A stretch of DNA of 24,772 bases from JBBDNC01 sp040877875 (GTDB taxonomy: Bacteria > Bacteroidota > Rhodothermia > Balneolales > Balneolaceae), in contig JBBDNC010000084.1 in assembly GCA_040877875.1 (NCBI GenBank), positions 1-24,772 on the forward strand. The letters run 5' to 3'. Within the stretch, counting starts at the first letter, position 1. Each line of letters begins with the position of its first letter. The position numbers and the translations under genes were made by a program. Below, in pieces: positions 1 to 7,228 of the stretch. The notes under the pieces were generated by a model, which saw only the letters and a list, made by a program, of their open reading frames with translations, made no database searches and was not told the DNA's origin.

Positions 1-45
1 TTTGAACGCGAAGCGCTCCGAGCGACAGCGATTCCCACGCAGTGA
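1..45 (+). CDS. Possible 3' end of a CDS entering from the left edge
   Basis: Frame 1 is open from the first base and reads FEREALRATAIPTQ before a TGA at 43-45. Fourteen codons are too few to assign a family or to be sure that this is coding. It may be the C-terminus of a gene lying to the left of the window. Confidence 0.15.
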   Translation, partial: FEREALRATAIPTQ

Positions 46-138
46 TTTTGCAAAGGCTCCCGTTATTACTACCTGAGAGGCCAGGCCAAGGCCAAATTAA
101 ATTTTGTTGTACTCAACCATTTCAATCAATAAGCAAGA

Positions 139-366
139 ATGGATAAAGCCAAAGCCATCTTCAACTGGAGCGGGGGAAAGGATTCTTCCATCTGTCTGCA
201 TAAAACCTTGCAGTCGGATGAATATGAAGTCTCCTGTTTCCTTCACCAGGGGAGAAGTGGTTTATCGCAAATATACTCCACCGGACCGGGACGAGGAGGA
301 ATCCGGCGGGTATACCTGTGGCGGGGATCCATCCCGCCAACTTACAACCGGTTTTTGGTATTGTGA
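139..366 (+). pseudogene. Truncated Dph6-like PP-loop ATP pyrophosphatase remnant
   Basis: The first about 33 residues from the ATG at 139 look like the N-terminus of the diphthine-ammonia ligase (Dph6)/adenine nucleotide alpha-hydrolase family. They contain FNWSGGKDSS, which is the PP-loop ATP-binding motif, followed by a CLHK...YEVSCFL segment typical of the first helix and strand. Full-length members have more than 200 residues. Here the similarity stops at about base 245 and the frame continues into 40 unrelated residues before a stop. The overlapping frame from 104 is no better after that point. I read this as the 5' stub of a gene whose remainder has been deleted or replaced. It has no visible partner and is unlikely to make an active enzyme, because everything after the ATP loop is absent. 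Confidence 0.55.
320..338. repeat. GC-rich hairpin between the PP-loop stub and the sigma factor gene
   Basis: GGCGGG (320-325) and CCCGCC (333-338) form a perfect six-base stem around a seven-base loop. A second GGCGGG at 305-310 could pair with the same right arm instead. No T-run follows directly, so it is not a classical intrinsic terminator. It lies upstream of the ECF promoter and may reduce readthrough or be a dispersed intergenic repeat. Confidence 0.35.
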
Positions 367-397
367 CCTCTTGCCGGAGGGTGTGTCATAAATGTCA

Positions 398-425
398 GTA
401 ACTTTTTGTAACATAAATCGTCATA
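398..425 (+). promoter_or_regulatory. ECF-sigma type promoter, probably autoregulatory
   Basis: GTAACTT (398-404) and GTCATA (420-425) are separated by 15 bases. This matches the general ECF promoter layout, with an AAC-containing -35 element, a 15-17 base spacer and a GTC/CGTC -10 element. The site lies about 50 bases upstream of the ECF sigma factor start at 477, where an autoregulated promoter would be expected. The match and spacing are read directly; recognition by this particular sigma factor is inferred. Confidence 0.5.
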
Positions 426-476
426 CTTTTAACAAGAGTCAGCCGGCTCAGGTGATTCTCTACAGGGCATGGGAAA

Positions 477-1061
477 ATGCAGCGGAATATGAATGATTCA
501 GATCAAACTCAATCTGAGTTTCAGTTAATTGAGGAGATTTTAAACGGCAACAGAGAGGGGTATCGTAAATTTGTTGATCGTTATTCACCGATGGTCTTTC
601 ACGTGGTACGTAAATTTGAAAAGGATGAAGAAGAGGTGAAGGAACTTGCTCAGCAGATATTTGTAAAAGCATATGAAAAACTGGAGTCCTTTAACCGGCA
701 ATCGAAATTTTCATCCTGGCTCTACAGCCTGGCCTCGAATCAATGCCGCGATTATGTTAAAAATGTCAGATATGGCAATCAGCGTTTCAGCGAGATGGAA
801 GAGGATTATCTGGAGAATCGAATGATCGATCCGGATACCACACCCTATCAGGATTTGGAGAATTCGGAGTGGAAAAAGCTGTTGAAACAGGCTCTGGGTG
901 ATCTGGGCGGGGACTATTCAGAACCGTTTTTAATGAAATACAGGGATGGGATGAGTTATAAAGCCATGTCGGAAAGAATGGGAGTGGGTGTGAGTGCCCT
1001 GAAAGTGCGTGTTCACCGAGCACGAAAGGAATTGAAAACGTTAATTGAAAAGCAGATGTAG
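477..1061 (+). CDS. RNA polymerase ECF-family sigma factor
   Basis: A 194-residue protein with the two-domain layout of sigma-70 ECF factors. Region 2 spans about residues 29-100 (FVDRYSPMVF, then ELAQQIFVKAYEKL, then SSWLYSLASNQCRDYVK). Region 4 spans about 143-190, where SYKAMSERMGVGVSALKVRV is the helix-turn-helix that reads the -35 element, followed by HRARKEL. Size fits the family. The ATG at 489 (MNDSDQ) is a possible alternative start; the 477 start has an AGGG about ten bases upstream. The gene is separated from the anti-sigma gene by two bases and is probably co-transcribed with the next three genes. An ECF-like promoter lies at 398-425. The protein would direct polymerase to envelope-response genes when its anti-sigma factor releases it. 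I cannot assign an ECF subgroup by eye. Confidence 0.93.
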   Translation: MQRNMNDSDQTQSEFQLIEEILNGNREGYRKFVDRYSPMVFHVVRKFEKDEEEVKELAQQIFVKAYEKLESFNRQSKFSSWLYSLASNQCRDYVKNVRYGNQRFSEMEEDYLENRMIDPDTTPYQDLENSEWKKLLKQALGDLGGDYSEPFLMKYRDGMSYKAMSERMGVGVSALKVRVHRARKELKTLIEKQM

Positions 1062-1063
1062 CG

Positions 1064-1816
1064 ATGAGTGATCAAGTCAGAAAAGAGGAGTTATTCCGCA
1101 AATTCCTGGACGGGGATTTGGAGGGTGAAGAAGAACGCGAGGTCTTACATATGATCGCCGACGATGAGGAGATGCGGGAGATGCTCCAATTTGAGAGAGC
1201 CCTTTATCAGACAGCCGGCAAAGAGATAGAGCCGGAGAGTTTTGCTGTGCCTGAAGGATTTACCGACCAGGTGATGAATAAAATTTATGCCGTTGAATCA
1301 GATGCTGCCGGCCGGGAAACGGAAGGGGCCGGACAGGAAATACTTGATGACCCGTCGACAGGTACATTTCAAAAGATACTGAAACCCTTGATCACTCCAC
1401 GACAAGTCAAACTGCGCCCTGTTTTTGCTTTAGCTGCTGTATTGCTATTGGCTCTCCTGATGGCCGTTCCCTACATTCAGCAACAGGATCAGGAAATGAT
1501 TGTTGAATCGGAATTTACAGGCCCGTCGGCAGAGAGGGTTGCCGAACAGGAACAGGAAATCTGGATACGTTTTGTCTATTTTGATGAGGAGGCTGAATCG
1601 GTGGCAGTTGCCGGAGATTTTAGTGACTGGGATCCTATTTCTCTCAACAGGGAGATTGTTGACGGGTTGCCGGTTTGGACCGGGTTGATATCGGTACCCC
1701 GGGGGGAGCAACGGTACATGTTTGTAAAAGACGGGGAGGAATGGGTTACGGATCCCCTGGCACAAGTTCAGCGGGATGATGGATTCGGAAATAAAAATGC
1801 TGTCATAAATCTATGA
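1064..1816 (+). CDS. Membrane anti-sigma factor with a periplasmic glycogen-binding-like (AMPK-beta/CBM48) domain
   Basis: A 250-residue protein in three parts. Residues 1-115 are acidic and helical (EELFRKFLDGDLEGEEEREV), like the sigma-binding domain of ECF anti-sigma factors; no HxxxCxxC zinc motif is visible. Residues 119-138 form one membrane segment (FALAAVLLLALLMAVPYI). Residues 166-250 match the E-set/AMPK-beta glycogen-binding fold: VAVAGDFSDWDP, then a turn with RGEQRYMFVKDGEEWVTDP and a closing DDGFGNKNAV. The topology is N-terminus in the cytoplasm and C-terminal domain in the periplasm. It starts two bases after the sigma gene and overlaps the next gene by four (ATGA), so translation is probably coupled. 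The role as partner of the adjacent sigma factor follows from position and architecture. What the periplasmic domain binds (a glycan or the sibling domain of the next protein) is unknown. Confidence 0.85.
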   Translation: MSDQVRKEELFRKFLDGDLEGEEEREVLHMIADDEEMREMLQFERALYQTAGKEIEPESFAVPEGFTDQVMNKIYAVESDAAGRETEGAGQEILDDPSTGTFQKILKPLITPRQVKLRPVFALAAVLLLALLMAVPYIQQQDQEMIVESEFTGPSAERVAEQEQEIWIRFVYFDEEAESVAVAGDFSDWDPISLNREIVDGLPVWTGLISVPRGEQRYMFVKDGEEWVTDPLAQVQRDDGFGNKNAVINL

Positions 1817-3090
1817 AAACATGGATGATTTGTATGCTTAGTATGTGCTTCATACCGGCTACTGTTTATTCACAGGATTGGCAGGGACTGCTGATGATTG
1901 ATTCACGTGCAGGATATTCTACCAATACGGTTTTGAATCCGTTTAATGGAACCTGGGATCGGACAGCGAGTTCCGGATTTGGACTGATTGTACCGATGGG
2001 CCAGCTGCAAATGCTTGGTGACCGGGTGTCAGCCGATCTGACAGCAGGGGGAATATACGGACCCTATTTTGATGAGAAAGAGGCCTTGCACGGCGGGTTC
2101 GGGCTTTTAAATGTGAGGTACAGGTTTAATTCCACGTTTTCAGCCGGCATAGAATCAGGGGGGAGCACCTTAATGAACGGGATCAACCGGCAATTGCTTT
2201 GGGCCCAGCCGGTGATCTCGTGGTCTCCGACTTTGTTTTCCCAGGTAAGATTGAAGGCCGGGTCTACTTTTCAGAAACAGGAAATTAAAACTGAGGAAGA
2301 GTTATTTACAGACCAGCGGCGATTTGATCAGTATGGAATTGAGTTTGAAACCTGGCCCGGATTTAACTGGCAAATCCGGGCCGGACTGTATGGAAATATG
2401 GATCGTCCGTCCGAAAATCTGAGCCTGCAATTACAAACAGATTATTTACCGGATCCAAAAGTGAGGATAGGGTTGAGAATTCATGCAGACCGGTATCAGT
2501 TTACACAAACTGTTGAGGGTACGGATGGAACAGGAGGCTCTCCTGTTGGCACGCCCGGCGGATCGTTTGTCGGCGGATCAGACAGCGGTACGACGGGGAC
2601 TTTGGATGAAACGGACAGAATTTTAAGAACGGGGGTGACTCTGCAATATCAGTTACACCGTTCCTTGTCCGTCATGATGAGTGCGGACCGGATGAATTTT
2701 CATTCTTCCATGAGAGAGGAATCCCTTCATGATTATCAGCTCTCAGCCGGAATTCGTTATTCTTTCCGTCCCAGGTTTGGCAACCGGGCCCATGCGGAGC
2801 CGGAGTGGCGGCAAAACGGCGGACAAACCCTCACTCTCAGGCTCAATTATTCCGGGGAGGGGCAATTGTATATCACCGGAGATTTTAATGATTGGGATCG
2901 TCCCGGTATTCCACTGACCCGGCAGTCTTCCGGACGATATGTTGTACAGCTATCACTGAATCCCGGAGCCTATGAATATAAAATTCTATTGATTGAAGGA
3001 AATGAAGAGCGATGGATTGAACTCTCCGACGAGACTTATACCGTTCGGGATGGTTTTGGCGGAGTTAACGGAATGGTTTTTATTGACTAA
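1813..3090 (+). CDS. Secreted, probably outer-membrane beta-barrel protein with C-terminal glycogen-binding-like domain
   Basis: A 425-residue protein. A signal peptide (MKTWMICMLSMCFIPATVYS, cleavage near residue 21) is followed by about 300 residues of alternating amphipathic strands rich in Gly, aromatic and polar residues, as in an outer-membrane barrel. A Gly/Ser/Thr-rich stretch near residues 235-265 (SPVGTPGGSFVGGSDSGTTG) could be a long surface loop. Residues 339-425 form an E-set/AMPK-beta glycogen-binding-like domain (LYITGDFNDWDRPGIPLT, then NPGAYEYKILL, then VRDGFGGVNGMVF), a sibling of the one ending the anti-sigma factor. The gene overlaps both neighbours (four bases with the anti-sigma gene, one base at its own stop). 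Barrel placement is inferred from composition; the C-terminal domain is more certain. It may be the outer-membrane sensor or target of the sigma/anti-sigma pair. Confidence 0.75.
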   Translation: MKTWMICMLSMCFIPATVYSQDWQGLLMIDSRAGYSTNTVLNPFNGTWDRTASSGFGLIVPMGQLQMLGDRVSADLTAGGIYGPYFDEKEALHGGFGLLNVRYRFNSTFSAGIESGGSTLMNGINRQLLWAQPVISWSPTLFSQVRLKAGSTFQKQEIKTEEELFTDQRRFDQYGIEFETWPGFNWQIRAGLYGNMDRPSENLSLQLQTDYLPDPKVRIGLRIHADRYQFTQTVEGTDGTGGSPVGTPGGSFVGGSDSGTTGTLDETDRILRTGVTLQYQLHRSLSVMMSADRMNFHSSMREESLHDYQLSAGIRYSFRPRFGNRAHAEPEWRQNGGQTLTLRLNYSGEGQLYITGDFNDWDRPGIPLTRQSSGRYVVQLSLNPGAYEYKILLIEGNEERWIELSDETYTVRDGFGGVNGMVFID

Positions 3091-3101
3091 TGGAGAAAGA
3101 T

Positions 3102-4046
3102 ATGAAATGGAGAAAAATACATATTAGACTGAGCAAGCAACTTTTAATCTTGATGGCTCTGTTCATGATTCCGGTTGCCGGGCTGACCCAGGATCGATCC
3201 CTGGCAGAGCTAATCCGGCAGGCAAGAGCTGCGGGAATTGAACAAGCTCAATTGGATCATCTTCAGGATCGGGCTGCTACCCGTGGCATCAGTGATGAAG
3301 AGCTCATATCGATTATTGAGCCGTCGGTCGCACTAGCCGAGAAAAATCTTCCGAGTGATTTGATTTTTCAAAAAGCCCTGGAGGGGATGTCGAAGGGGGT
3401 ATCGGCCCAACAGATGATCCCGGTTTTACAAAATATTCAACAGAGTACGGAATCGGTTGTTCCGGTTATTGACTCCTGGATGGAAAGGGGAGAAGTCGAT
3501 GAAATGTTGACCCGTTCGGGCGAGCGTTTTGACCGCGAGATGCTTCGAAATGAAATGTTGAAAGTAAGTGCAAAGGCGGTTTCTCAACAGGTCGGGCTGA
3601 ATTTGGTACAGGATATTCTGAATACCCTCACCGAGCAGGGAGTTATTCCAACGACCAAGCCCTCGAGTGTTATTGCCGGGATTGGTATCACACCCGATCT
3701 GCCTGAGGTCGCCGAGCGGCCGGAAGCTGTCCGGGGGATTGTTGTCAGGGCTATTCAAAGTGGATTTTCAGCGGCTGAAATTCAAAATTTGCCGGGTGCC
3801 ATGAACGTGGCCCAACGCAGAAGCCAAATGCCTGCCTCGGCTGTCCTCGAAGGTGTTTCGCAACAGCTTCAACGGGAACTTCCTGCTTCTCAGATCCTGC
3901 AGAATCTGTTTAACGGGAATGTGGGGGGTGGCCCGCCTGGCCGCACTCCGCCGGGGCTGGATAATCGACCGGGACAGGAGGGTCCGCCGGACGGGGTCGG
4001 CCCCCCCGATGGAACGGGCCTTCCGGATAACAGCGGAGGCGGCTGA
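3102..4046 (+). CDS. Secreted helical protein with Gly/Pro-rich C-terminal tail, function unknown
   Basis: I do not recognise the family. From the ATG at 3102 the product has 314 residues. I prefer this start because GGAGAAAG (3092-3099) is well placed before it; an ATG at 3090 overlaps the previous stop and would add four residues. The N-terminus (KQLLILMALFMIPVAGLTQ) is a signal peptide. Residues about 30-270 are mostly helical and carry a loosely repeated pattern (ARAAGIEQAQLDHL, SKGVSAQQMIPVL, QSGFSAAEIQNLP, QRELPASQILQNL). The last about 40 residues are low complexity, with repeats of the type GPPDG. It is the fourth gene of the sigma-factor cassette and is probably exported with the barrel protein. 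The repeats suggest a scaffold or surface protein rather than an enzyme, but this is only a guess. Confidence 0.7.
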   Translation: MKWRKIHIRLSKQLLILMALFMIPVAGLTQDRSLAELIRQARAAGIEQAQLDHLQDRAATRGISDEELISIIEPSVALAEKNLPSDLIFQKALEGMSKGVSAQQMIPVLQNIQQSTESVVPVIDSWMERGEVDEMLTRSGERFDREMLRNEMLKVSAKAVSQQVGLNLVQDILNTLTEQGVIPTTKPSSVIAGIGITPDLPEVAERPEAVRGIVVRAIQSGFSAAEIQNLPGAMNVAQRRSQMPASAVLEGVSQQLQRELPASQILQNLFNGNVGGGPPGRTPPGLDNRPGQEGPPDGVGPPDGTGLPDNSGGG

Positions 4047-4173
4047 TCTTGACACAACACGGGTCCGACAGACTCCTGATTGACAATAATAGGTGACAGG
4101 TTTTGTGTTAATTCATTAGGTTGTTATAGGTTATCAGTTGAACCATCGGTCATAAATCTACTCACCCAATGGT

Positions 4174-5472
4174 ATGACATCCTATCGAGAAATAGCGGTT
4201 TCACTGATTTGGAGTCTGTTTCTTGTACTGTGTTTTCAGATGACTCTGAATGCACAGAATGGAAACCGGGAAGAGAGCGGTGGATATCTTGAAGGCGAGT
4301 TATTGGATCGGGCCAGGAAATTTGCCACCGAGGAATATAACCGGGCTGTAAAATTTGGAGCGGAAGCCCGGGAGATCCAGCCTCCTTCCAATCGTAAATC
4401 CTATTACATTCGAATGCATGAGGCCCTCGAGGGTGCCGTGCAGCTCTTTGAAGCCATGGAAGAGAAACCGGAAGCCTATCAACAGATCCCGGTTCTTGTG
4501 ACAAAATTGTGGGCGGAAGAATATAATGCAGGAGTGGAAATCCTGACAGACGAGGAGGTTCGTCACACTGCTGAAATTCCGGCCGAGAGGGCAAAGGCTC
4601 ATTTGGAAAATGCGATCACCATTCAGCCGGACAGTGCAATTACCTATGTGGCACTTTCTTCTCTTTTATTACGTCAATTCGAAGATACCACAGGGGCCAT
4701 CACAGCTTACGAACAAGCATTGGCCCGCATGGAGCAACCGGAAACCGGGGATTTCACGGAACTCCTTGAACTGTATTTTATGCAGAACCGGTATGAGGAA
4801 GTCATTCATCGGGCCAGGGACGCGAGGGAAGTCTATCCGAAGGAGGTGACATTTATTCAATACCTTGCGGATGCTTATCTGCAACTCGGGGAGAGCGAAT
4901 CTGTAATGACTCTGATACGTGAACTGATCGAAAAGGAACCCGATAATCCACGATATTACTTTATTTTGGGGAGCCTGAGCCACGAGCTTTCCCTGCAATT
5001 TCATGAAGAAGCCCGGACGGCCCGTCAGCGAATCGAGAGATTGGAAGACCGGTTGCAGCCATCGGACGATTTTGAACGCCGGGACCTCCGGCAGCGGATA
5101 GACAGTTTGCGGGTGGAAGCTGAGAAGAAAGAAAAGGAAGAAGAGAGACTTCTGGAAACGGCTATGAAAGAGTTGGCAATTGCCGGTGAACTCGATCCGG
5201 AGAATGAGGAAGTATTTCGAAGACTTGGTGTAATGTATCAGAACAAAGCTGTAGAGTTTTTTGAAATGCGTGACAATGCAAAAGGGCAGGCACAGGCGAT
5301 GGGATATGACGAAAGGGCTATAACGACTCTGACCCTGGCGATGGAGAATTACGAAAAAGCAGCCGGATTAAATCCCGGGAATGTGAAATATTGGGAAATC
5401 CTGTCCGGGATATACTCCGAGTTGGGAATGATTCGCAAAGCCGAACAGGCTTTGGATAAAATCGAGGATTGA
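4174..5472 (+). CDS. Secreted TPR-repeat protein with a central coiled coil
   Basis: A 432-residue protein. An N-terminal hydrophobic segment ending LNAQ near residue 28 looks like a signal peptide without a lipobox Cys. Tetratricopeptide repeats are visible at about 140-265 (AHLENAITIQPDSAITYVAL, AITAYEQALARME, LADAYLQLGE...LIEKEPDNPRYYFILG) and again at about 340-430 (ELAIAGELDPENEEVFRRLG, ENYEKAAGLNPGNVKYWEIL). Between them, residues about 277-333 are a highly charged coiled coil (RIERLEDRL, LRQRIDSLRVEAEKKEKEEE). It probably acts as a protein-protein scaffold in the periplasm. No Shine-Dalgarno sequence is obvious. It follows the sigma-factor cassette after a 127-base gap on the same strand, so it could belong to that transcription unit or regulon; no second ECF-type promoter is convincing in the gap. 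Confidence 0.85.
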   Translation: MTSYREIAVSLIWSLFLVLCFQMTLNAQNGNREESGGYLEGELLDRARKFATEEYNRAVKFGAEAREIQPPSNRKSYYIRMHEALEGAVQLFEAMEEKPEAYQQIPVLVTKLWAEEYNAGVEILTDEEVRHTAEIPAERAKAHLENAITIQPDSAITYVALSSLLLRQFEDTTGAITAYEQALARMEQPETGDFTELLELYFMQNRYEEVIHRARDAREVYPKEVTFIQYLADAYLQLGESESVMTLIRELIEKEPDNPRYYFILGSLSHELSLQFHEEARTARQRIERLEDRLQPSDDFERRDLRQRIDSLRVEAEKKEKEEERLLETAMKELAIAGELDPENEEVFRRLGVMYQNKAVEFFEMRDNAKGQAQAMGYDERAITTLTLAMENYEKAAGLNPGNVKYWEILSGIYSELGMIRKAEQALDKIED

Positions 5473-5504
5473 ATGGAGCCTGGTACAGGATCCTCGCCTT
5501 TGGC

Positions 5505-5518
5505 GGCAGGGCGCTGCC
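5505..5518. terminator. Hairpin between convergent genes
   Basis: GGCAG (5505-5509) and CTGCC (5514-5518) form a perfect five-base stem with a four-base loop, followed by TTACTTCT on the plus strand. It lies in the 134-base gap between the stop of the TPR gene and the stop of the oppositely oriented propeller gene, where a terminator is expected. The T-tract is weak. Confidence 0.35.
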
Positions 5519-5606
5519 TTACTTCTGACATTTCCTCGTGACAATCATTCAGGTTCAACGGATTCCCGGACAACAAAAAGGAGTGAATTCTTCCGGGTGG
5601 GGCCTG

Positions 5607-6563
5607 TCAGTCCTGATTTCGGAAGATGGTGCCGTTGCTGCCTACTACAAATACATGTTCCCGAAGGCCCCAGATACCGGCCAGATTCTGTTTCAAGAAA
5701 TTGCCTTCCCGACTCCAGTCCGATCCGTTGAATCGTACGATGGTTCCATCCACCCCAACCGCAAAGATATTATTATCCGCATTCCCCCAAATCCCGTAAA
5801 GGCCCTTATCCGTCACACTTCTTATGGTCATGTCCTTCCAGTCGGTTCCATCGAAATGGAGAATCGTTCCATCCGAACCGGTCGCATATACGTTTTCACC
5901 GGATCTTCCCCATACGCTATAAAGAGGGGCTTTATCGGAGGCTATGATTTCCCAATCCGACCCGTCATAGTACAGGATTTTCCCCTCACGACCCACGGCA
6001 AATACGTCCTCCGCCGAACTGCCCCAGACATCCTGGAGTTGTTGTACACCGGGAGTTGTCATTTCATTCCAGGCGGTACCGTTATAGTGCAAAATTGAAC
6101 CTCCTTCGCTCACAATGAAGATGTTATCCTCTGCACTCCCCCAGATACTATTGAGGTTTTGATCTGACGGCTTCTCCATCTTTTCCCACTCCAAACCATT
6201 GCCATTATAATGCAAAAGGGTTCCTACCGATCCTATGGCGAAGATATTATTTTCGGAACTTCCCCAAATATCCGTAAGGGTTACGGTTACACCGCTTTTC
6301 ATCTCACTCCATTTCGATCCGTCATAGTGCAGTATAACCCCGTTCGTTCCCACGGTAAAGACATTATTCCGGGCACTTCCCCACACAGCGTTATAGTCTT
6401 CTTTTGGCCAGGGAAAGTCTGTAACAAGGCTGGAAGATTCTCCCGCTTCCTGCCCGAGGTCGGTGCAGGCCGGGAAAATTCCGATGAGGAAAATAAACCC
6501 CACCAGGATGCTCCCGGTTATGGATTCAGGGATCTGTAAATTGTCGGACTTGAATGGTTCCAT
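5607..6563 (-). CDS. Lipoprotein with seven beta-propeller repeats
   Basis: A 318-residue protein. A hydrophobic N-terminus ends in FPAC (Cys33), a plausible lipobox, so the mature protein is probably a lipid-anchored envelope protein. The rest is seven tandem units of about 40 residues with the pattern (N)(I/V)WG....N(I/V)F.VG..G.ILHYDG..W. They begin AVWGSARNNVF, DIWGSSENNIF, SIWGSAEDNIF, DVWGSSAEDVF, SVWGRSGENVY, GIWGNADNNIF and GIWGLREHVF. Seven units would close a seven-bladed beta-propeller. No catalytic residues are evident, and binding or scaffolding is likelier than catalysis. The start lies nine bases after the ferritin stop on the same strand, so the two are probably co-transcribed. 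An AGG abuts the start codon, but no better start exists downstream. Similar repeat proteins occur in Bacteroidota and Deltaproteobacteria, mostly uncharacterised. Confidence 0.85.
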   Translation of the reverse strand: MEPFKSDNLQIPESITGSILVGFIFLIGIFPACTDLGQEAGESSSLVTDFPWPKEDYNAVWGSARNNVFTVGTNGVILHYDGSKWSEMKSGVTVTLTDIWGSSENNIFAIGSVGTLLHYNGNGLEWEKMEKPSDQNLNSIWGSAEDNIFIVSEGGSILHYNGTAWNEMTTPGVQQLQDVWGSSAEDVFAVGREGKILYYDGSDWEIIASDKAPLYSVWGRSGENVYATGSDGTILHFDGTDWKDMTIRSVTDKGLYGIWGNADNNIFAVGVDGTIVRFNGSDWSREGNFLKQNLAGIWGLREHVFVVGSNGTIFRNQD

Positions 6564-6572
6564 CCTGCTTAA

Positions 6573-7064
6573 TTATTCGCTGCGCTGACCCAATTGCCGG
6601 TCCATCATCAGTAATGCAGCCCCCTGGTCGCCGGCGAGTTTCAATTGTTCAATAATATCCTGAACCGTATTCTCTTCCTCCACCTGTTCCTCGATGAACC
6701 AGTGCAGCATGACCTGGGCGGGATAATCATTCGTATCCAGCGCCGTTTCATAAAGTTTGTGAATGAGTTGGGTCACCTTCTGTTCATTTTTCAGGGCTTT
6801 TTGAAACAGTTCAATCGGTGAACCGAAGGATTTCGAGGGCTTTTCGATCGGAAGTAGCTCTACCTCCGCTCCTCTCTCGTGCAGGAAATCATAGAATTTC
6901 ATTGCATGTTCATATTCTTCCTTGCTTTGGCTCTTCATCCAGCTTGCGAATCCATTTAGATTAATCGATTCACAATGGGAAGCCATTGACAGGTACAAAT
7001 AAGCCGAATCAAGTTCGTATTTGATCTGTTCGTTGAGTGCTTTATTGATTTTTTCACCAGCCAT
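6573..7064 (-). CDS. ftnA: Bacterial non-heme ferritin
   Basis: A 163-residue four-helix-bundle ferritin that oxidises Fe(II) and stores it in a 24-mer cage in the cytoplasm. From the chosen start, the ferroxidase ligands fall exactly at the positions used in E. coli FtnA numbering: Glu17, Glu50, His53, Glu94, Gln127 and Glu130. They are in the stretches NEQIKYELDSAYLYLSM, SKEEYEHAMKF and EEQVEEEN. The start at 7064 is fixed by a strong AAGGAGG nine bases upstream; the longer frame from 7094 would place this sequence inside the gene. No C-terminal haem-binding Met as in bacterioferritin is needed or seen. It heads an apparent two-gene unit with the propeller lipoprotein. Three palindromes lie 100-180 bases upstream and may regulate it or end the preceding gene. 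Confidence 0.96.
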   Translation of the reverse strand: MAGEKINKALNEQIKYELDSAYLYLSMASHCESINLNGFASWMKSQSKEEYEHAMKFYDFLHERGAEVELLPIEKPSKSFGSPIELFQKALKNEQKVTQLIHKLYETALDTNDYPAQVMLHWFIEEQVEEENTVQDIIEQLKLAGDQGAALLMMDRQLGQRSE

Positions 7065-7163
7065 AACAGTTTTCCTCCTTATAGGTTGATTCATAATATG
7101 ATGGACATCTATCCCAACAGTAACGATCCTTCTCCATTTTTACAATCAGGATTCATTCCCCGG

Positions 7164-7181
7164 CCCGGTATAAACACCGGG
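7164..7181 (-). terminator. Hairpin downstream of the lipoprotein gene
   Basis: CCCGGT (7164-7169) and ACCGGG (7176-7181) form a perfect six-base stem with a six-base loop. It lies about 100 bases after the stop of the minus-strand lipoprotein gene and 100 bases before the ferritin start. No T-run follows, so termination is only one possibility; it may also act in the ferritin leader. Confidence 0.3.
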
Positions 7182-7194
7182 ATCCATATCAAAA

Positions 7195-7211
7195 CTGAAA
7201 ATTATTTTCAG
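7195..7211. promoter_or_regulatory. 17-bp perfect palindrome upstream of ferritin
   Basis: CTGAAAAT, one central T, then ATTTTCAG: an uninterrupted 8+1+8 inverted repeat. The AT-rich symmetric form suits a dimeric regulator of the Fur/Fnr size class, though it is not a recognisable Fur consensus. Read on the minus strand it is followed by TTTT, so a weak terminator for the upstream lipoprotein gene is an alternative. Confidence 0.35.
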
Positions 7212-7228
7212 CCGGGGTTTGAAAGGAT

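Noticed and set aside
4127..4154. Second ECF promoter candidate (GTCATA at 4149-4154) ahead of the TPR gene
   Set aside because: No AAC-type -35 element lies 22 bases upstream; only half of the promoter matches.
4124..4594. 156-codon open frame on the minus strand
   Set aside because: It lies across the 5' part of the TPR gene, has low-complexity Pro/Ser/Leu composition and no domain; it is a shadow of the plus-strand gene.
5538..6098. 186-codon open frame on the plus strand
   Set aside because: Antisense to the repeated propeller gene; its apparent repeats are the reverse of the propeller blades.
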